DNA from: Phycisphaerae bacterium
GTDB lineage: Bacteria; Planctomycetota; Phycisphaerae; UBA1845
Assembly (NCBI GenBank): GCA_029260115.1
Contig: JAJDDW010000119.1
Span: forward strand, 18,595 to 82,594
Length of the DNA: 64,000 nt
Direction: 5' to 3'
Shown: positions 27,831 to 37,611 of the stretch, one piece after another
Layout: the number at the start of each line of letters is the position of its first letter
How positions within the stretch are numbered: position 1 is the first letter of the stretch
Program-made: the position numbers and the translations under genes
The notes under the pieces: generated by a model
Told to the model about the DNA's origin: nothing
What the model saw: the letters and a program-made list of their open reading frames with translations, nothing else
Databases searched by the model: none

Positions 27831-29444
27831 TTAGCAAGCCCCGCGTAGGAACGTGCCTAGCGTACGGAATAGAATGGTCATGTCTAATTCGAAGGCCATG
27901 TGTTTGAGGTAGTATAAATCAAATTGCAATTTCCGCTTGGAGTCTTCGACGGTATTGCCGTAGCGAAAGCTGATCTGTGCCCAGCCGGTGATGCCAGGCT
28001 TGATGAGGTGGCGCTCGGCGTAGTAGGGGATTTTCCCGCACAAGTCGCGGACAATGTCAGGTCGTTCAGGCCTTGGTCCCACCACGGACATTTGCCCGAC
28101 CATCACATTATAAAGCTGAGGTAGTTCGTCCAGGCGAGATTTACGAAGAATTCTACCAAACCACGTCACGCGAGGATCATTCGTTGAAGCCCACACGCTT
28201 TTGCCATTCTCCGCATCAGTGCGCATGGTACGGAATTTATAGAGTCGAAAGTTTTCTCCGTTCTGTCCCACGCGGTCTTGCCAATAGAATACCGGGCCAC
28301 CGTCGCCGAGCTTGATAGCCAAGGCAATTAAAGGCCAGAGCGGTGCGGTGACGCAAAAGACCAGGGCAGTCGTGATGACATCGAAGACCCGTTTGATGGC
28401 TGCGACATGATCACAATGAACTTTAAGATCAGCAAAGAGAAACCAGGCCGGCGTGATTTGATCAACCAGAATTTGTCCGGTCGCTTTTTCGTAAAAGATG
28501 GCTTCGTTAATCACCCGACAACCTCGTTGCAGGCAGGGTACAATCCAATCCATAACTGCAGGGTCATTCGCCGAATCGGCGTCGACGACGATATCGGTGA
28601 TGCCGGCCTTGTCTATGCTGGAAGTCTTGTCGAGCACTGGTCCAAGATATTTTGAACTCTTGCGATCTTCGCGAGAAGCTTCCTCGCCTGTGGTATAGCC
28701 AACAAGATTGTATTCGTGCAGATGCCCCTCTTTTTGAGCATTCGCGAATGAGTTAAACAAATTGCGCGAACCGACGACCAATAGCAATCGACTAATACGA
28801 TGAGAAGCCCACCACGCGCAGAATCGGACGGTTGTTCCCATCACTAAGAAGGTAGTAAGGGCAAAGCCTGTCGCTCGACGACTAACTGTGGCGTAGAGTA
28901 GAATATAAATCACGGCATATGCAGCCACCGGCAGCGTCGTTGTCGTGAGTAACATGCGCGTCAGGATGCGAGACCGGCTTTGCGTTGTCTCACGTTCGTA
29001 CAAGCCGAACACCATGCTCGCTGCGGTGAGTGTGCAGGAAAAAATAAAGCACGCCTGCCATAGTGGTATGTGGGGCGTAGCCAATTCGGTGGGAGGGGGG
29101 AAGAAGTCGTAGGCGATAATCAAGCCAGTCGAAATCGTGGCTGAATCGATGACCAGCCACATCCAAAGCGGCATCGCGGTGAGCATACGTCCGATTCGGT
29201 GAACTACTCGCTCCCAAATAGACTCCAACGCCACACGTCTTGGCGCATGTCGCTCCTGCGTTAATCGATTATACGCGGTTGAAGCAACGGTTGACGAGCC
29301 TGTAATAGCAGCTAGCTGAGCGCACATAAATCCCTCGCAGAAAAACTCACTATCCGACAGACCCATCGGATGCCCCGTAAACAGACCTGAGTTATCGGGG
29401 AAAGTACTGCTTATCAGACGCTCACTTTGCACGACCGATAACAT
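27831..29444 (-). CDS. Polyprenyl-phosphate sugar-1-phosphate transferase (WbaP/EpsB type)
   Basis: This enzyme primes exopolysaccharide or O-antigen synthesis by moving a sugar phosphate onto undecaprenyl phosphate. Residues about 90-220 hold four membrane helices, about 225-320 a CoA-binding-like domain, and about 345-537 the catalytic bacterial sugar transferase domain. That domain shows KRVFDVI, LYKFRTMRTDAE, KSRLDELPQLYNV, VGPRPERP and KPGITGWAQ. WFLFADLKV before the catalytic part is reminiscent of the EpsB group linked to PEP-CTERM/exosortase systems. The rest of an EPS operon is not in the window. The start may lie further in, at Met27 or Met40. Confidence 0.88.
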   Translation of the reverse strand: MLSVVQSERLISSTFPDNSGLFTGHPMGLSDSEFFCEGFMCAQLAAITGSSTVASTAYNRLTQERHAPRRVALESIWERVVHRIGRMLTAMPLWMWLVIDSATISTGLIIAYDFFPPPTELATPHIPLWQACFIFSCTLTAASMVFGLYERETTQSRSRILTRMLLTTTTLPVAAYAVIYILLYATVSRRATGFALTTFLVMGTTVRFCAWWASHRISRLLLVVGSRNLFNSFANAQKEGHLHEYNLVGYTTGEEASREDRKSSKYLGPVLDKTSSIDKAGITDIVVDADSANDPAVMDWIVPCLQRGCRVINEAIFYEKATGQILVDQITPAWFLFADLKVHCDHVAAIKRVFDVITTALVFCVTAPLWPLIALAIKLGDGGPVFYWQDRVGQNGENFRLYKFRTMRTDAENGKSVWASTNDPRVTWFGRILRKSRLDELPQLYNVMVGQMSVVGPRPERPDIVRDLCGKIPYYAERHLIKPGITGWAQISFRYGNTVEDSKRKLQFDLYYLKHMAFELDMTILFRTLGTFLRGAC

Positions 29445-29607
29445 GAAAACGCATTAATCGCACAGAGTGTACGTTTTTTTTTGGACCAGTTGCGTCCCCA
29501 ATAGCCCGATATCCAAATAGTGCTGCACCAAAGCAGGGCCGAGAATAAGGGCCTATATGGGGTAAGTCAGCGGGACGCCGAATCAGCGTTACTATAGGAA
29601 TGGAAAC

Positions 29608-30360
29608 GTGAAATACCGACTATTGTATGCCGTGCTCCCGACAGCATGTGCCATCGTAATGACCACCGGCTGTAGTAAGCCAATAGAAAATCCGTGGATG
29701 CCTCGTCCGCGTGTCGACTGGGCGGACCTCTCCATTCATGCCATCTCTTATGACGAAAACAGCTATCGCATCCTAAACAAGCAAACGACTAAAGGATTGT
29801 TCCCCGCAGCCATTGCTGTGACGCGGGTAGCGGTGACAGACCCTCCCACGGACATACCTGGGATGCAGACGAAACTGGTACGCGACCCACGCAATGAATT
29901 TTTGCAATGGAACCAAGCCTTCGATGACCAGATGGCGATTAGCGAAGTATTCCCGTTAGCCCAGAGGGATTTGGGTGGCGCAGAGACGACGCCGCAGCAA
30001 ATTACACGAGCGATAACCGCGCTTCATGCCAGGATAGGCTTCGTATATGCAGTCAACGAGCTTAGTGCTAACGAAACGGAAATGATAGGCACCTTGCTCG
30101 ACACAAAAGAAAATCGAATTCTCGCTACCCTGCACGCTAACGCTGTATCTATTCCCGTAGATAAAGATGACCCGGAAGCGAAGAATCCGGACCTTTGGAA
30201 AGTGGATTCCCGAGGCATTGTGCGTTTGCGATTTGCAAAGCTCGCGCATGCCTGTATTCGTGAAATGATCCTACGTGACGAACCAGCCGAAGTTGAAACC
30301 TCCTCTGGCTGGAAACCTCTTCCGCCAGCTGTGCCGCCAGTTTGGCCACCGCGTGGGTAA
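29608..30360 (+). CDS. Predicted lipoprotein of unknown function
   Basis: A 250-residue protein with a lipoprotein signal: a hydrophobic stretch from residue 5 to 19, then MTTGC with the lipidation Cys at 22. The mature part is soluble with mixed alpha/beta character and ends in a Pro-rich tail (PPAVPPVWPPRG). No motif is recognised. It is followed by the VanZ-type membrane protein on the same strand, 158 bases downstream. Confidence 0.65.
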   Translation: MKYRLLYAVLPTACAIVMTTGCSKPIENPWMPRPRVDWADLSIHAISYDENSYRILNKQTTKGLFPAAIAVTRVAVTDPPTDIPGMQTKLVRDPRNEFLQWNQAFDDQMAISEVFPLAQRDLGGAETTPQQITRAITALHARIGFVYAVNELSANETEMIGTLLDTKENRILATLHANAVSIPVDKDDPEAKNPDLWKVDSRGIVRLRFAKLAHACIREMILRDEPAEVETSSGWKPLPPAVPPVWPPRG

Positions 30361-30518
30361 GCTCTGTGACATGTAGACCGTCACTGAATATGCGTGGTTA
30401 TGGGGCGATCAATTTGTCACCTACCATATGTGTTGAAAGTAGGTTTCTGAGTCATTAAGGATTGGCAGGCGGTTGAGTCGCAACATAAGAGAGCTAGTTC
30501 CAGGGACCACCGGGCATC

Positions 30519-32081
30519 ATGTCGAAGCACTCACGATCAACCACGTTCAAACTGATTTCAAGCAAGTACGTGGAAATACTCACGCTTGTGAGTCTGCTGT
30601 TTATTATCCAAACGGGCTTGCTACCATTTGATTTTTTCAATCCAGATGTTGGTGCGGGCCATCGAGAGTTATTCAGCACTACGGTCGATCAATTCACGTT
30701 TCCAGATATTCTTAGCAACATCTTCCTGTACATTCCGCTAGGCTTCTGTTTACACTGGTGGCTATACCGCTTACGAAGAAACAAGTTGATGCGCTGGACG
30801 CTCGCCATGTTAGGTGGATTGATGACTAGTGGTATCATCGAATGGATACAATGCCTTTCTCCCGCCCGCGTCTCGTCATTGATCGACCTGACCAGTAACA
30901 CCATCGGCTGCGCCTTGGGGGGCGTGCTTTTTGCCGTATTCTACCAATATCTCCCGCGATTCGTAGCCGTAGTCATGGCCGAGCTGCAGACTTGGCGACT
31001 CCATACCAGCGTGAAAGCGTACATACTAGCGCTTATAGTTTTCTCATCGATGCCTTTTTCGTTTACCATAAATCCAGGGTTGCTTAAAAGAGAAGCTAGC
31101 CTAGTGAGTGTCATACCTTTTGCCACAGCAACCAGCGACATCGAAGACGCGGACCATGCCTTGGCACGAAACGACCATCGGGCCTACGCCTTCGCGCGCT
31201 GGCGGTTGCTAGAAAGATGTGCGCGGTGGATTGTCGAATGTCTCGCGTTTGCTGTGTTAGCCCAATTGCTGATCGTGCTCTTGCGCAACGACTATGGTTT
31301 TTCCATAGGTACCTCAACGATGCTAACAGGCTGGTATTGTGTGGCATTAGCCGTGGTGCTTAGTATCATACAATTCCCAGTCATTAGTAGGCACGTAGAT
31401 ACCACGGACATCCTTTTCCGCTGCGTAGGTGGACTATCCGTAGCCCTGATGACATGGTGGACCCGCAAAGTCGTTGGCCTGATTTCTTTAAGGCAGACAC
31501 TGACCAATTTGCATCGTCAGACGCGCATCGGCTTATATCTTACGATGGCATATATTGTATATTCCGGCGTGATACCGCTGACCTTCGCGCCAGACGATGG
31601 ATCTGCTGTCGCCCAAGTTGTGCCGACCGATCCTCTTTTGCCGTTTCTAGGATATTTCTATACGAGATTCGATATCGCTGCGGATGATATACTCGAAAAA
31701 ATAGCGACGTATGGCGTGCTAGCCATCATGCTCGTAGCCAGCACCCGATGGTACCGACGCGGTAGTCTGGGCTGGCGGGTGTACAAGGTGGCTAAGTTCG
31801 GCGTGTGCTTGTCCATTCCGATAGAAGTTGTGCAGGTTTTCATACCCGTACGTACCGCGACGATTACAGACCCACTGCTCGCAGCAACAGGATGCGTGGT
31901 TGGCGTGCTTATGTTGGAAGTGGTAGCCAATGCTTGCCGGCTAACTTTAGACCCGCAATTAGTGACAGTTAGTAAGAAGCAGAAGATTTCACCAGTCGAC
32001 GAACTTATCCAAACACTTATGCAGCCAGACCCCAACGCGCCGAAGGAATCATCTCCAGAACACACTACAATAAATGTCTAA
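30519..32081 (+). CDS. Membrane protein with two VanZ-like domains
   Basis: A 520-residue membrane protein. Residues about 25-155 form a VanZ-like unit: FSTTVDQFTFPDILSNIFLYIPLGF, then SGIIEWIQCLSPAR, then DLTSNTIGCALGG. Residues about 340-465 repeat the plan in weaker form: LPFLGYFYTRFDIAADDILEKIATYGVL, then IPIEVVQVFIPVRTATITDPLLAATGCVVG. VanZ gives low teicoplanin resistance in enterococci, but the wide family is of unknown function and often found with polysaccharide genes. The start ATG at 30519 is 158 bases past the lipoprotein gene. Confidence 0.8.
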   Translation: MSKHSRSTTFKLISSKYVEILTLVSLLFIIQTGLLPFDFFNPDVGAGHRELFSTTVDQFTFPDILSNIFLYIPLGFCLHWWLYRLRRNKLMRWTLAMLGGLMTSGIIEWIQCLSPARVSSLIDLTSNTIGCALGGVLFAVFYQYLPRFVAVVMAELQTWRLHTSVKAYILALIVFSSMPFSFTINPGLLKREASLVSVIPFATATSDIEDADHALARNDHRAYAFARWRLLERCARWIVECLAFAVLAQLLIVLLRNDYGFSIGTSTMLTGWYCVALAVVLSIIQFPVISRHVDTTDILFRCVGGLSVALMTWWTRKVVGLISLRQTLTNLHRQTRIGLYLTMAYIVYSGVIPLTFAPDDGSAVAQVVPTDPLLPFLGYFYTRFDIAADDILEKIATYGVLAIMLVASTRWYRRGSLGWRVYKVAKFGVCLSIPIEVVQVFIPVRTATITDPLLAATGCVVGVLMLEVVANACRLTLDPQLVTVSKKQKISPVDELIQTLMQPDPNAPKESSPEHTTINV

Positions 32082-32169
32082 AACGAGCCGCATGCTTTAG
32101 CTTGCGCGGACGTGCGAACGAATAAGGCATTCGTTGTTGTAATTGCTTGAATACAAAGACAATTGCGCA

Positions 32170-33450
32170 TTAGCTCGACGCCGCTTTGCGCCGTCTCCGC
32201 ATAGCAATTTCTGGAGCTTCGAGGATACAGGTCCAGAGAATTTTGACTGACATCCAAAGTAGTTTACTAGCACTACGAACGATACCGGGTTTCTGATCAC
32301 CGACGTTGGGGAATCCCTTTTCGTCAGATTTTACGTTATCCCAATTATGAAAGAGCTTTCCCCAAGAGCTATTCAGTGCTTCCTGCACCCGCTGACGGCC
32401 CTTCATCGGATACCAAAACCAGTCGTGATAAAACACGCTCGCGATATACGCCCACGGCGCTAGCCAAGTTTTTAATGACCACTCGACGGTCCCTTTCATC
32501 CAGCCCCAGTAGATAAGATGCTGCATGCGCGAAGCAAAAGTCATTTCTTTATAGGGGCCAACGAAGTGCCAGCTCTCTGACGCTAGTTCAACATCGCCGA
32601 CAACTTCAATCTCTTTGACATCGCCACACCCCAAACCCAGTTCATGGGCTAGCCGAATAAATTTCACATCGCTAAGCGGATCAAAGCCCATCAACTTCGC
32701 AGCCATCGCGTCAATAGCCACCTGGTCAGATGAGGCGAGCAGCACATTTTTTACATAGGGAATCATGCACCGAGGCCCAGGTCCATCACCGGCGAAGCTG
32801 CCGTCCATCACGGCGAAAACGCCCGAATGAATTTTCTGTTGGATCATGAGCAGATCCACCAGTGTTTCATGGATTACCGGGTGCGTCCAATGGCGATGTT
32901 CGTTGAGCAGGCCACCGAACGCATTTTTCATCGAGCCTGTCATGGTCGTGAAAACATGCGTCTTCACCGTCGGTAGGTGGATGATGTTCTCACCGATAAA
33001 CCGCTTGGGAATGTTAAAGCCCTTGGGGTAGACCTCGTTGAGGCAGAGGAATTTATCCGCGATCTCGCCCACCGCATCGCGCACGTTCACCCATTCGATC
33101 CCATCCTCATATAGATGCACATTGCGAAGCTTGTGAGCCTGTACTACGTTAATCTGTTTATTCTCACGTTCGCCCAGGTAGGCGTCGATCACGACCGTTC
33201 GATTATGACAGGCATGGATCAGATCTGGATCATACCCATCGCGTTTCATCGCGCGAATCACCCCGTCTAGTTGCCAGGGCGTTGTTGAGCTGCCCGGGTA
33301 GAAAAAGTGCCAGGAAATATTCACCTTCAGGGCTGTGTCGACATCCTTCGCCAACGTCTCTTGATACCCCGCAAGGTTCATGAGTCGATGATAATCCTCC
33401 AGCACCGTCTCCGGCGAAGTGCGAACCATAGCTACTTTTGATTGACCCAT
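32170..33450 (-). CDS. DUF362 domain protein
   Basis: A 426-residue protein of the DUF362 family. The hallmark is HLPTVKTHVFTTMTGSMKNAFGGLL near residues 165-190, followed by DGSFAGDGPGPR and a segment resembling DQVAIDAMAAKLMGFDP. Other members carry 4Fe-4S ferredoxin motifs at the C-terminus; here the C-terminal 130 residues are instead Trp-rich and hydrophobic, possibly membrane-associated. The function is unknown. It is convergent with the VanZ gene. Confidence 0.8.
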   Translation of the reverse strand: MGQSKVAMVRTSPETVLEDYHRLMNLAGYQETLAKDVDTALKVNISWHFFYPGSSTTPWQLDGVIRAMKRDGYDPDLIHACHNRTVVIDAYLGERENKQINVVQAHKLRNVHLYEDGIEWVNVRDAVGEIADKFLCLNEVYPKGFNIPKRFIGENIIHLPTVKTHVFTTMTGSMKNAFGGLLNEHRHWTHPVIHETLVDLLMIQQKIHSGVFAVMDGSFAGDGPGPRCMIPYVKNVLLASSDQVAIDAMAAKLMGFDPLSDVKFIRLAHELGLGCGDVKEIEVVGDVELASESWHFVGPYKEMTFASRMQHLIYWGWMKGTVEWSLKTWLAPWAYIASVFYHDWFWYPMKGRQRVQEALNSSWGKLFHNWDNVKSDEKGFPNVGDQKPGIVRSASKLLWMSVKILWTCILEAPEIAMRRRRKAASS

Positions 33451-33708
33451 AATCGTGTTCTACCACCTGACAATCTTACCCAAACCATTATAGCAACCTA
33501 TGTGTAGATCGGCTATTCGCGGCGCTAAGCTTCGCCTGATCCTAGTCTTCCACCCAGGATTGTGATCTATCTACGCTAATTTGTTATACGAAAAATCCCG
33601 CCCGATAAAGGAAAAGGCCGGGGCAGCGTTATCAAACGCCACACCGACCAAATCACAAATTTCGATAGTTCTCTGAGAATAACTCAGATCATTAGCTATC
33701 AGCAGGGC

Positions 33709-34413
33709 TTATTTCTTATACTTCACCGAGCAGCCATACTGCTTAGTCTTTGCCACAGCTACCGTTGAGCCTTTAAGCAATGAGGTGACAGCCTCCTCGA
33801 CATAATTCCGGGCATCATCGTTTGATCCCATCGGATCATCATCAATCGCGCCGGTATAAGCCAAGTTCCCCTGCTGGTCGATCACAAACATATGCGGCGT
33901 AGACTTCGCGTCGTACATATGTCCAACCTTACCAGAAGCGTCCATAAGAATCGGATACGTCACGCCGTTCTTTTTCACCCAAGCCTTAGCGCCGTCAATC
34001 TTCTCCATGCAATAATGGCTGGAGTCGATGCCAAACCAAGCCACAGGCTTACCGTCAAACTTCGCGAACGTCTTTTGCATGGTCTTCTTTTCGCCTTGAT
34101 GGCGAATGACGAACGGGCAAGTGTGGTTCGTCCATTCCAGGACAACAACTTTACCCTTCATGTCCGACAGTTTGTACGTCTTGCTGTCCACGCCTGTGAG
34201 CGTGAAATCTGGCGCAGGTTGGCCAAGCGTAGCCGTGGTCGCCTCACCATGTTCAGCATGGTCGTGACCCGCGTGTTCCGCATGATCATGACCAGCGTGA
34301 GAATCAGCCTGGCCATTCTTGCTACCACCAACACCACACTTGCCGCAATGTGCCCAAGCAGGCACAGCTACGATCAACAACGCGACAATCATCAAACTTT
34401 TTCGTGCATTCAT
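33709..34413 (-). CDS. Exported thioredoxin-family (AhpC/TSA-like) redoxin with His-rich repeat
   Basis: A signal peptide (residues 1-22, MNARKSLMIVALLIVAVPAWA) precedes a mature start HCGKCGVGG with CxxC. A His-rich linker with two AGHDHAEH repeats follows, then a redoxin domain: LGQPAPDFTL, VVLEWTNHTCPFVIRH with a single likely peroxidatic Cys, and STPHMFVIDQQGNL. It probably reduces peroxides or thiols in the periplasm, and the His run could bind Zn, Cu or Ni. The ATG at 34413 is chosen because GGAGAGA lies 5 bases upstream and it begins the signal peptide. It is divergent from queC. Confidence 0.85.
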   Translation of the reverse strand: MNARKSLMIVALLIVAVPAWAHCGKCGVGGSKNGQADSHAGHDHAEHAGHDHAEHGEATTATLGQPAPDFTLTGVDSKTYKLSDMKGKVVVLEWTNHTCPFVIRHQGEKKTMQKTFAKFDGKPVAWFGIDSSHYCMEKIDGAKAWVKKNGVTYPILMDASGKVGHMYDAKSTPHMFVIDQQGNLAYTGAIDDDPMGSNDDARNYVEEAVTSLLKGSTVAVAKTKQYGCSVKYKK

Positions 34414-34657
34414 CTCTAGTCTCTCCGAAACTTTATTATTCGTGTGCCATCGACTTCCAGTCAGTGGCAACCCCCAAGACGCTTTTGATGCGAGCCGGCA
34501 TGCACGTCTCGCACCAATCGTGTATTATCCTGAAGGTTTGGATTCGATGCTAGTGGTCGATTGCCATTTGTTGAATTAGACCAGTGTGGTTCGTGTAGAA
34601 ATGACGCTAAAATGTGTTGTGGTAAGCAATTACGAATTCGAGTGGTAAATCAGTAAG

Positions 34658-35344
34658 ATGACTCATACACGAAAAAAAGCAGTCGTATTGCTATCCGGCG
34701 GACTAGACTCAGCCACCGTCACGGCCATTGCTAGCGAAATGGGCTTCGACGTCTACGCACTATCCTTCGATTATGGCCAGCGTCACGCCGTAGAACACGA
34801 GGCCGCAAGGCGCGTAGCCAGAAGCATGGGCGTTGTCGAACAGGTCTTTCAGAAAATCGACCTACGATCGTTCGGCGGCTCGGCTTTGACCGCAAATATT
34901 GACGTCCCCAAGTCTGCGGATGCGTCACAGATTTCGCCTGGCATACCAATTACCTACGTCCCCGCCCGCAATACAATCTTCCTTTCGTTCGCCTTGGCCT
35001 ACGCCGAAGTGATTGGCTCGATGGACATTTTTATAGGGGTGAACGCTGTCGATTATTCCGGCTATCCAGACTGTAGGCCAGCCTTCATAGAGGCGTTTGA
35101 GAAGTTAGCTCAGCTAGCCACGAAAGCTGGCGTGGACGGCGGGACATGCTCAATCCACGCACCGCTGATCCACATGAGTAAAGGCGATATCATCCGCGCG
35201 GGTATGCGCTTGAAGGTTGACTATAGCCTAACCCATAGCTGCTACGACCCTGGGCCAGACAGTAAAGCCTGCGGAAAATGCGATAGCTGCCTATTGAGGG
35301 CGAAGGGGTTCGAGCAAGCGGGTATAGTTGATCCGATTCTCTAG
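34658..35344 (+). CDS. queC: 7-cyano-7-deazaguanine synthase
   Basis: QueC converts 7-carboxy-7-deazaguanine to preQ0 in queuosine synthesis using ATP and ammonia. The PP-loop motif [13 protein letters not shown] lies at residues 9-21, [10 protein letters not shown] at 33-42, and the zinc-binding C-terminal cysteines are HSCYDPG with CGKCDSC. Length of 228 residues is normal. Other queuosine genes are not in the window and no preQ1 riboswitch is apparent in the 34580-34657 leader. Confidence 0.95.
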   Translation: MTHTRKKAVVLLSGGLDSATVTAIASEMGFDVYALSFDYGQRHAVEHEAARRVARSMGVVEQVFQKIDLRSFGGSALTANIDVPKSADASQISPGIPITYVPARNTIFLSFALAYAEVIGSMDIFIGVNAVDYSGYPDCRPAFIEAFEKLAQLATKAGVDGGTCSIHAPLIHMSKGDIIRAGMRLKVDYSLTHSCYDPGPDSKACGKCDSCLLRAKGFEQAGIVDPIL

Positions 35345-35367
35345 CACTGAGTTGCGATGCGATTTTC

Positions 35368-35395
35368 CGTCATTACCGTGCAGACGGGAATCCAG
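35368..35395 (+). repeat. Dispersed palindromic repeat, copy C
   Basis: CGTCATTACCGTGCAGACGG followed by GAATCCAG: a diverged copy of the family also seen at 17423, 26956-27055, 49360 and 62935. It lies directly downstream of queC. The rest of the 456-base spacer to 35799 holds only the tRNA relic. Confidence 0.65.
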
Positions 35396-35477
35396 AGCGG
35401 CATAGCCATGTGGGCGTATTGGATAGCGGTAATAGGATAAGGTACACACATGACGGCCTCGAAACCGCACTATAAAA

Positions 35478-35521
35478 CTGGGCTGCTAAGACTCGAACTT
35501 GGAACCATCTGAGCTAGAGTC
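35478..35521 (-). pseudogene. Relic of tRNA-Gln 3' half
   Basis: Forty-four bases match the 3' half of the intact tRNA-Gln at 37727-37799, in the same orientation, with four to five mismatches. The T arm (one mismatched pair), the variable loop, the 3' acceptor strand and most of the anticodon loop remain. The 5' half is gone. The anticodon position reads CTA rather than CTG. The similarity continues weakly past the 3' end (AAACCGC in both), which favours an old gene duplication over a simple integration site. Confidence 0.7.
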
Positions 35522-35799
35522 GCTAAAATACCCTATTTTTACAGGGTGAATAGCGTTCTGGCGTGTAATACAGCGTATCAGCGTTGGCCATAATTGACCG
35601 TAATAGCGTATTGATTGCCACCTTTCATACGTAGCTTACTGAGATACCCCAATAACAGTGTAAAAAGCATGACACCACGATGTGAAGCAAAACGAAAAGC
35701 GTTGCCTCGCATACACGGCCCCGATACAATCGCTCGCCGGGCCGAAAACATCGGCCAAAAAACAGTGCGAAGGGAATTGTCGGTTTATAGGAGAAAAGC

Positions 35800-36372
35800 A
35801 TGTTAAGTAGAAATGCCTCGTACCTTACGTTCAGCTCATTCATCCTAGTTATGTTTGCAGGCTGTATGCCGAAGATGACTGTAGAACAAATGAAATCCAT
35901 GAAGCCGCAGAAGCCAGCCGAACTGAAATATCTAGATGCCTTTGTAGGTAATTGGGAAGGCGAAGGCGAGGCTAAGATGGCTGGCCTTGATGAAGTGATG
36001 AAAACTTCAGGAACCAGTGAAACCACATGGGAAGGCGACGGATGGTACCTCGTAGGTCGCAACATATATAGCATGGGTGAAATGGGTGAAATGAAAGGCC
36101 TGGAAACTTGGACTTACGATACACACTCTAAAAAATATCGAAGCACATGGGTTGATAGCTACGGAAGTGTGGGTACTGGTATTTCCTGGCATGAGGGCGA
36201 GGGTAAAAAATGGCACATGAAAGCAACGAGCCACGGGCCATTCGGAAAATCTACCATGAAGGGTAATGTTAATATCAACCCTGATGGCTCTATGACTTGG
36301 GATTGGAGCGAATATGCTATGGGCGGTCTGATGAAAACTATGGAAATGAAAGGTACAAGTCACCGGCGGTAG
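35800..36372 (+). CDS. DUF1579-like lipoprotein
   Basis: A 190-residue predicted lipoprotein with signal (LTFSSFILVMFAGC, lipidation Cys at about 22). The mature protein resembles the DUF1579 pattern: YLDAFVGNWEGEGEAKM, then GLETWTYDTHSKKYRSTWVDS, then MTWDWSEYAMG. The family is thought to be beta-barrel-like and its role is unknown. It lies between the tRNA relic and the tRNA and is preceded by an AGGAGAAAAGC ribosome site. Confidence 0.7.
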   Translation: MLSRNASYLTFSSFILVMFAGCMPKMTVEQMKSMKPQKPAELKYLDAFVGNWEGEGEAKMAGLDEVMKTSGTSETTWEGDGWYLVGRNIYSMGEMGEMKGLETWTYDTHSKKYRSTWVDSYGSVGTGISWHEGEGKKWHMKATSHGPFGKSTMKGNVNINPDGSMTWDWSEYAMGGLMKTMEMKGTSHRR

Positions 36373-36525
36373 GCTGCCTACTCATAGTGGCTGAAAGCAC
36401 TTAGTTTTTGCAGGGCAAGGCTAAGTGAATCGTCTAACTTGTTAGCAATCAGCATTTGCTCAGGGGTGAAATAGTCGCCAGTGCGTGGCACTCACCCTTG
36501 AGCCAGTGCTTCCCGAACAATAGCA

Positions 36526-36978
36526 ATGTCGGATAAACAATTTCTCATTCCAATTGCTTGCGACGGCACTCTGCTCGGGTTTAGCGGAGAACTAAACGAC
36601 ACTGTGCTCGAAGTAGTCCATGCGACAGTTGCGTTGTATGAGAAGACGGGTTTCATCGAACCTTGGATTGGCTACATTGCTGTACATGGTACGACGCTGG
36701 TGGGAACTTGTGCTTTCAAGTCACCACCAGCAGACGGTCGCGTTGAAATCGCTTACTTCACATTTCCCGAATTTGAACGTAAAGGGATTGCCACATTTAT
36801 GGCAAACAAGTTAGTTGCGATAGCCATGTCTCAAGATGCTGACATGGTGGTTGCAGCGCAGACACTTGCAGAGCCGAATGCATCTCACAGAATCCTCGAA
36901 AAAATTGGATTTCAACATGCGTCTACGCTCGAACATGTAGACGAAGGTGAAGCCTGGGAGTGGCATTTGATGCACTAG
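36526..36978 (+). CDS. GNAT-family N-acetyltransferase
   Basis: A 150-residue protein with the GNAT core. Strand 4 is VEIAYFTFPEFERKGIATFMA, where RKGIAT is the acetyl-CoA pyrophosphate loop (Q/RxxGxG/A). The C-terminal motif is NASHRILEKIGFQ, as in RimJ/RimL-like enzymes. The acceptor is unknown; ribosomal-protein or small-amine acetylation would be typical. The gene begins at an ATG at 36526 with no close neighbour on the same strand. Confidence 0.8.
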   Translation: MSDKQFLIPIACDGTLLGFSGELNDTVLEVVHATVALYEKTGFIEPWIGYIAVHGTTLVGTCAFKSPPADGRVEIAYFTFPEFERKGIATFMANKLVAIAMSQDADMVVAAQTLAEPNASHRILEKIGFQHASTLEHVDEGEAWEWHLMH

Positions 36979-37073
36979 CTGAGTGGATCGGTTAATGACC
37001 TACCGATATCATGTGTTGCTCATTCATCTCGTCGGTGTGTTATCATCTTCTTACTGCTAATGAAAGTCTGCAC

Positions 37074-37346
37074 CTAAGCAGTCGCTCTCCGCGCTGTGGC
37101 AACAGCCTTTTCCTGCTTGATTCGCTCATGCTCAGAAAATCATTCAGGCTTATCCTGAATGTCGCCAGATACACCAGCAAGTAGTGATTGAGCCAGCACT
37201 TCAGCACTATCAACTGGTATCACAAAGCCTCGTTTGGTCGGACACCAGACCAATTTCACACGATGAAGTTTCCACGTCATAAACTGGATATATACATGCC
37301 CCCATGCCAGCGATGATGCACAAGCACGGTTCGCCAACGATCCCAA
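37074..37346 (-). pseudogene. Possible broken gene of unknown family in the 749-base spacer
   Basis: An ATG-initiated stretch of 68 codons (HRVKLVWCPTKRGFVIPVDS in the middle) meets an in-frame TGA at 37140-37142 and would continue 20 more codons to a TAG at 37074. The tail after the stop reads like coding sequence (Glu/Lys/Arg/Ala-rich). The stop sits within a perfect 8-bp hairpin at 37141-37161. The remainder of 36979-37726 shows only the tRNA terminator. This could equally be chance. Confidence 0.25.
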
Positions 37347-37611
37347 CGTATAGTAGCCACGAAAATGTCTGTAGTTTCCAGCGGATTCGGTTACTGATCG
37401 TTGCTTAATTCAACCATGTATAATCCCCAAAGTATCACGACGCGCGCCCGCACGCATTAGCAAGCCGTCCCAAACGTATCTCTCCCCCCATTGGCCATGC
37501 CAGTTATAACCGTTAAACGAAATACAGCACGTTAATAAGTGTTGATATGATATTGTGTCTCAGGCTGATATCGTACTTCACGACATGAATAATTTTAACA
37601 AACGGCATCAC

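Noticed and set aside
34580..34657. preQ1 riboswitch ahead of queC
   Set aside because: The short leader lacks the C-rich loop and A-rich tail of a preQ1 aptamer.
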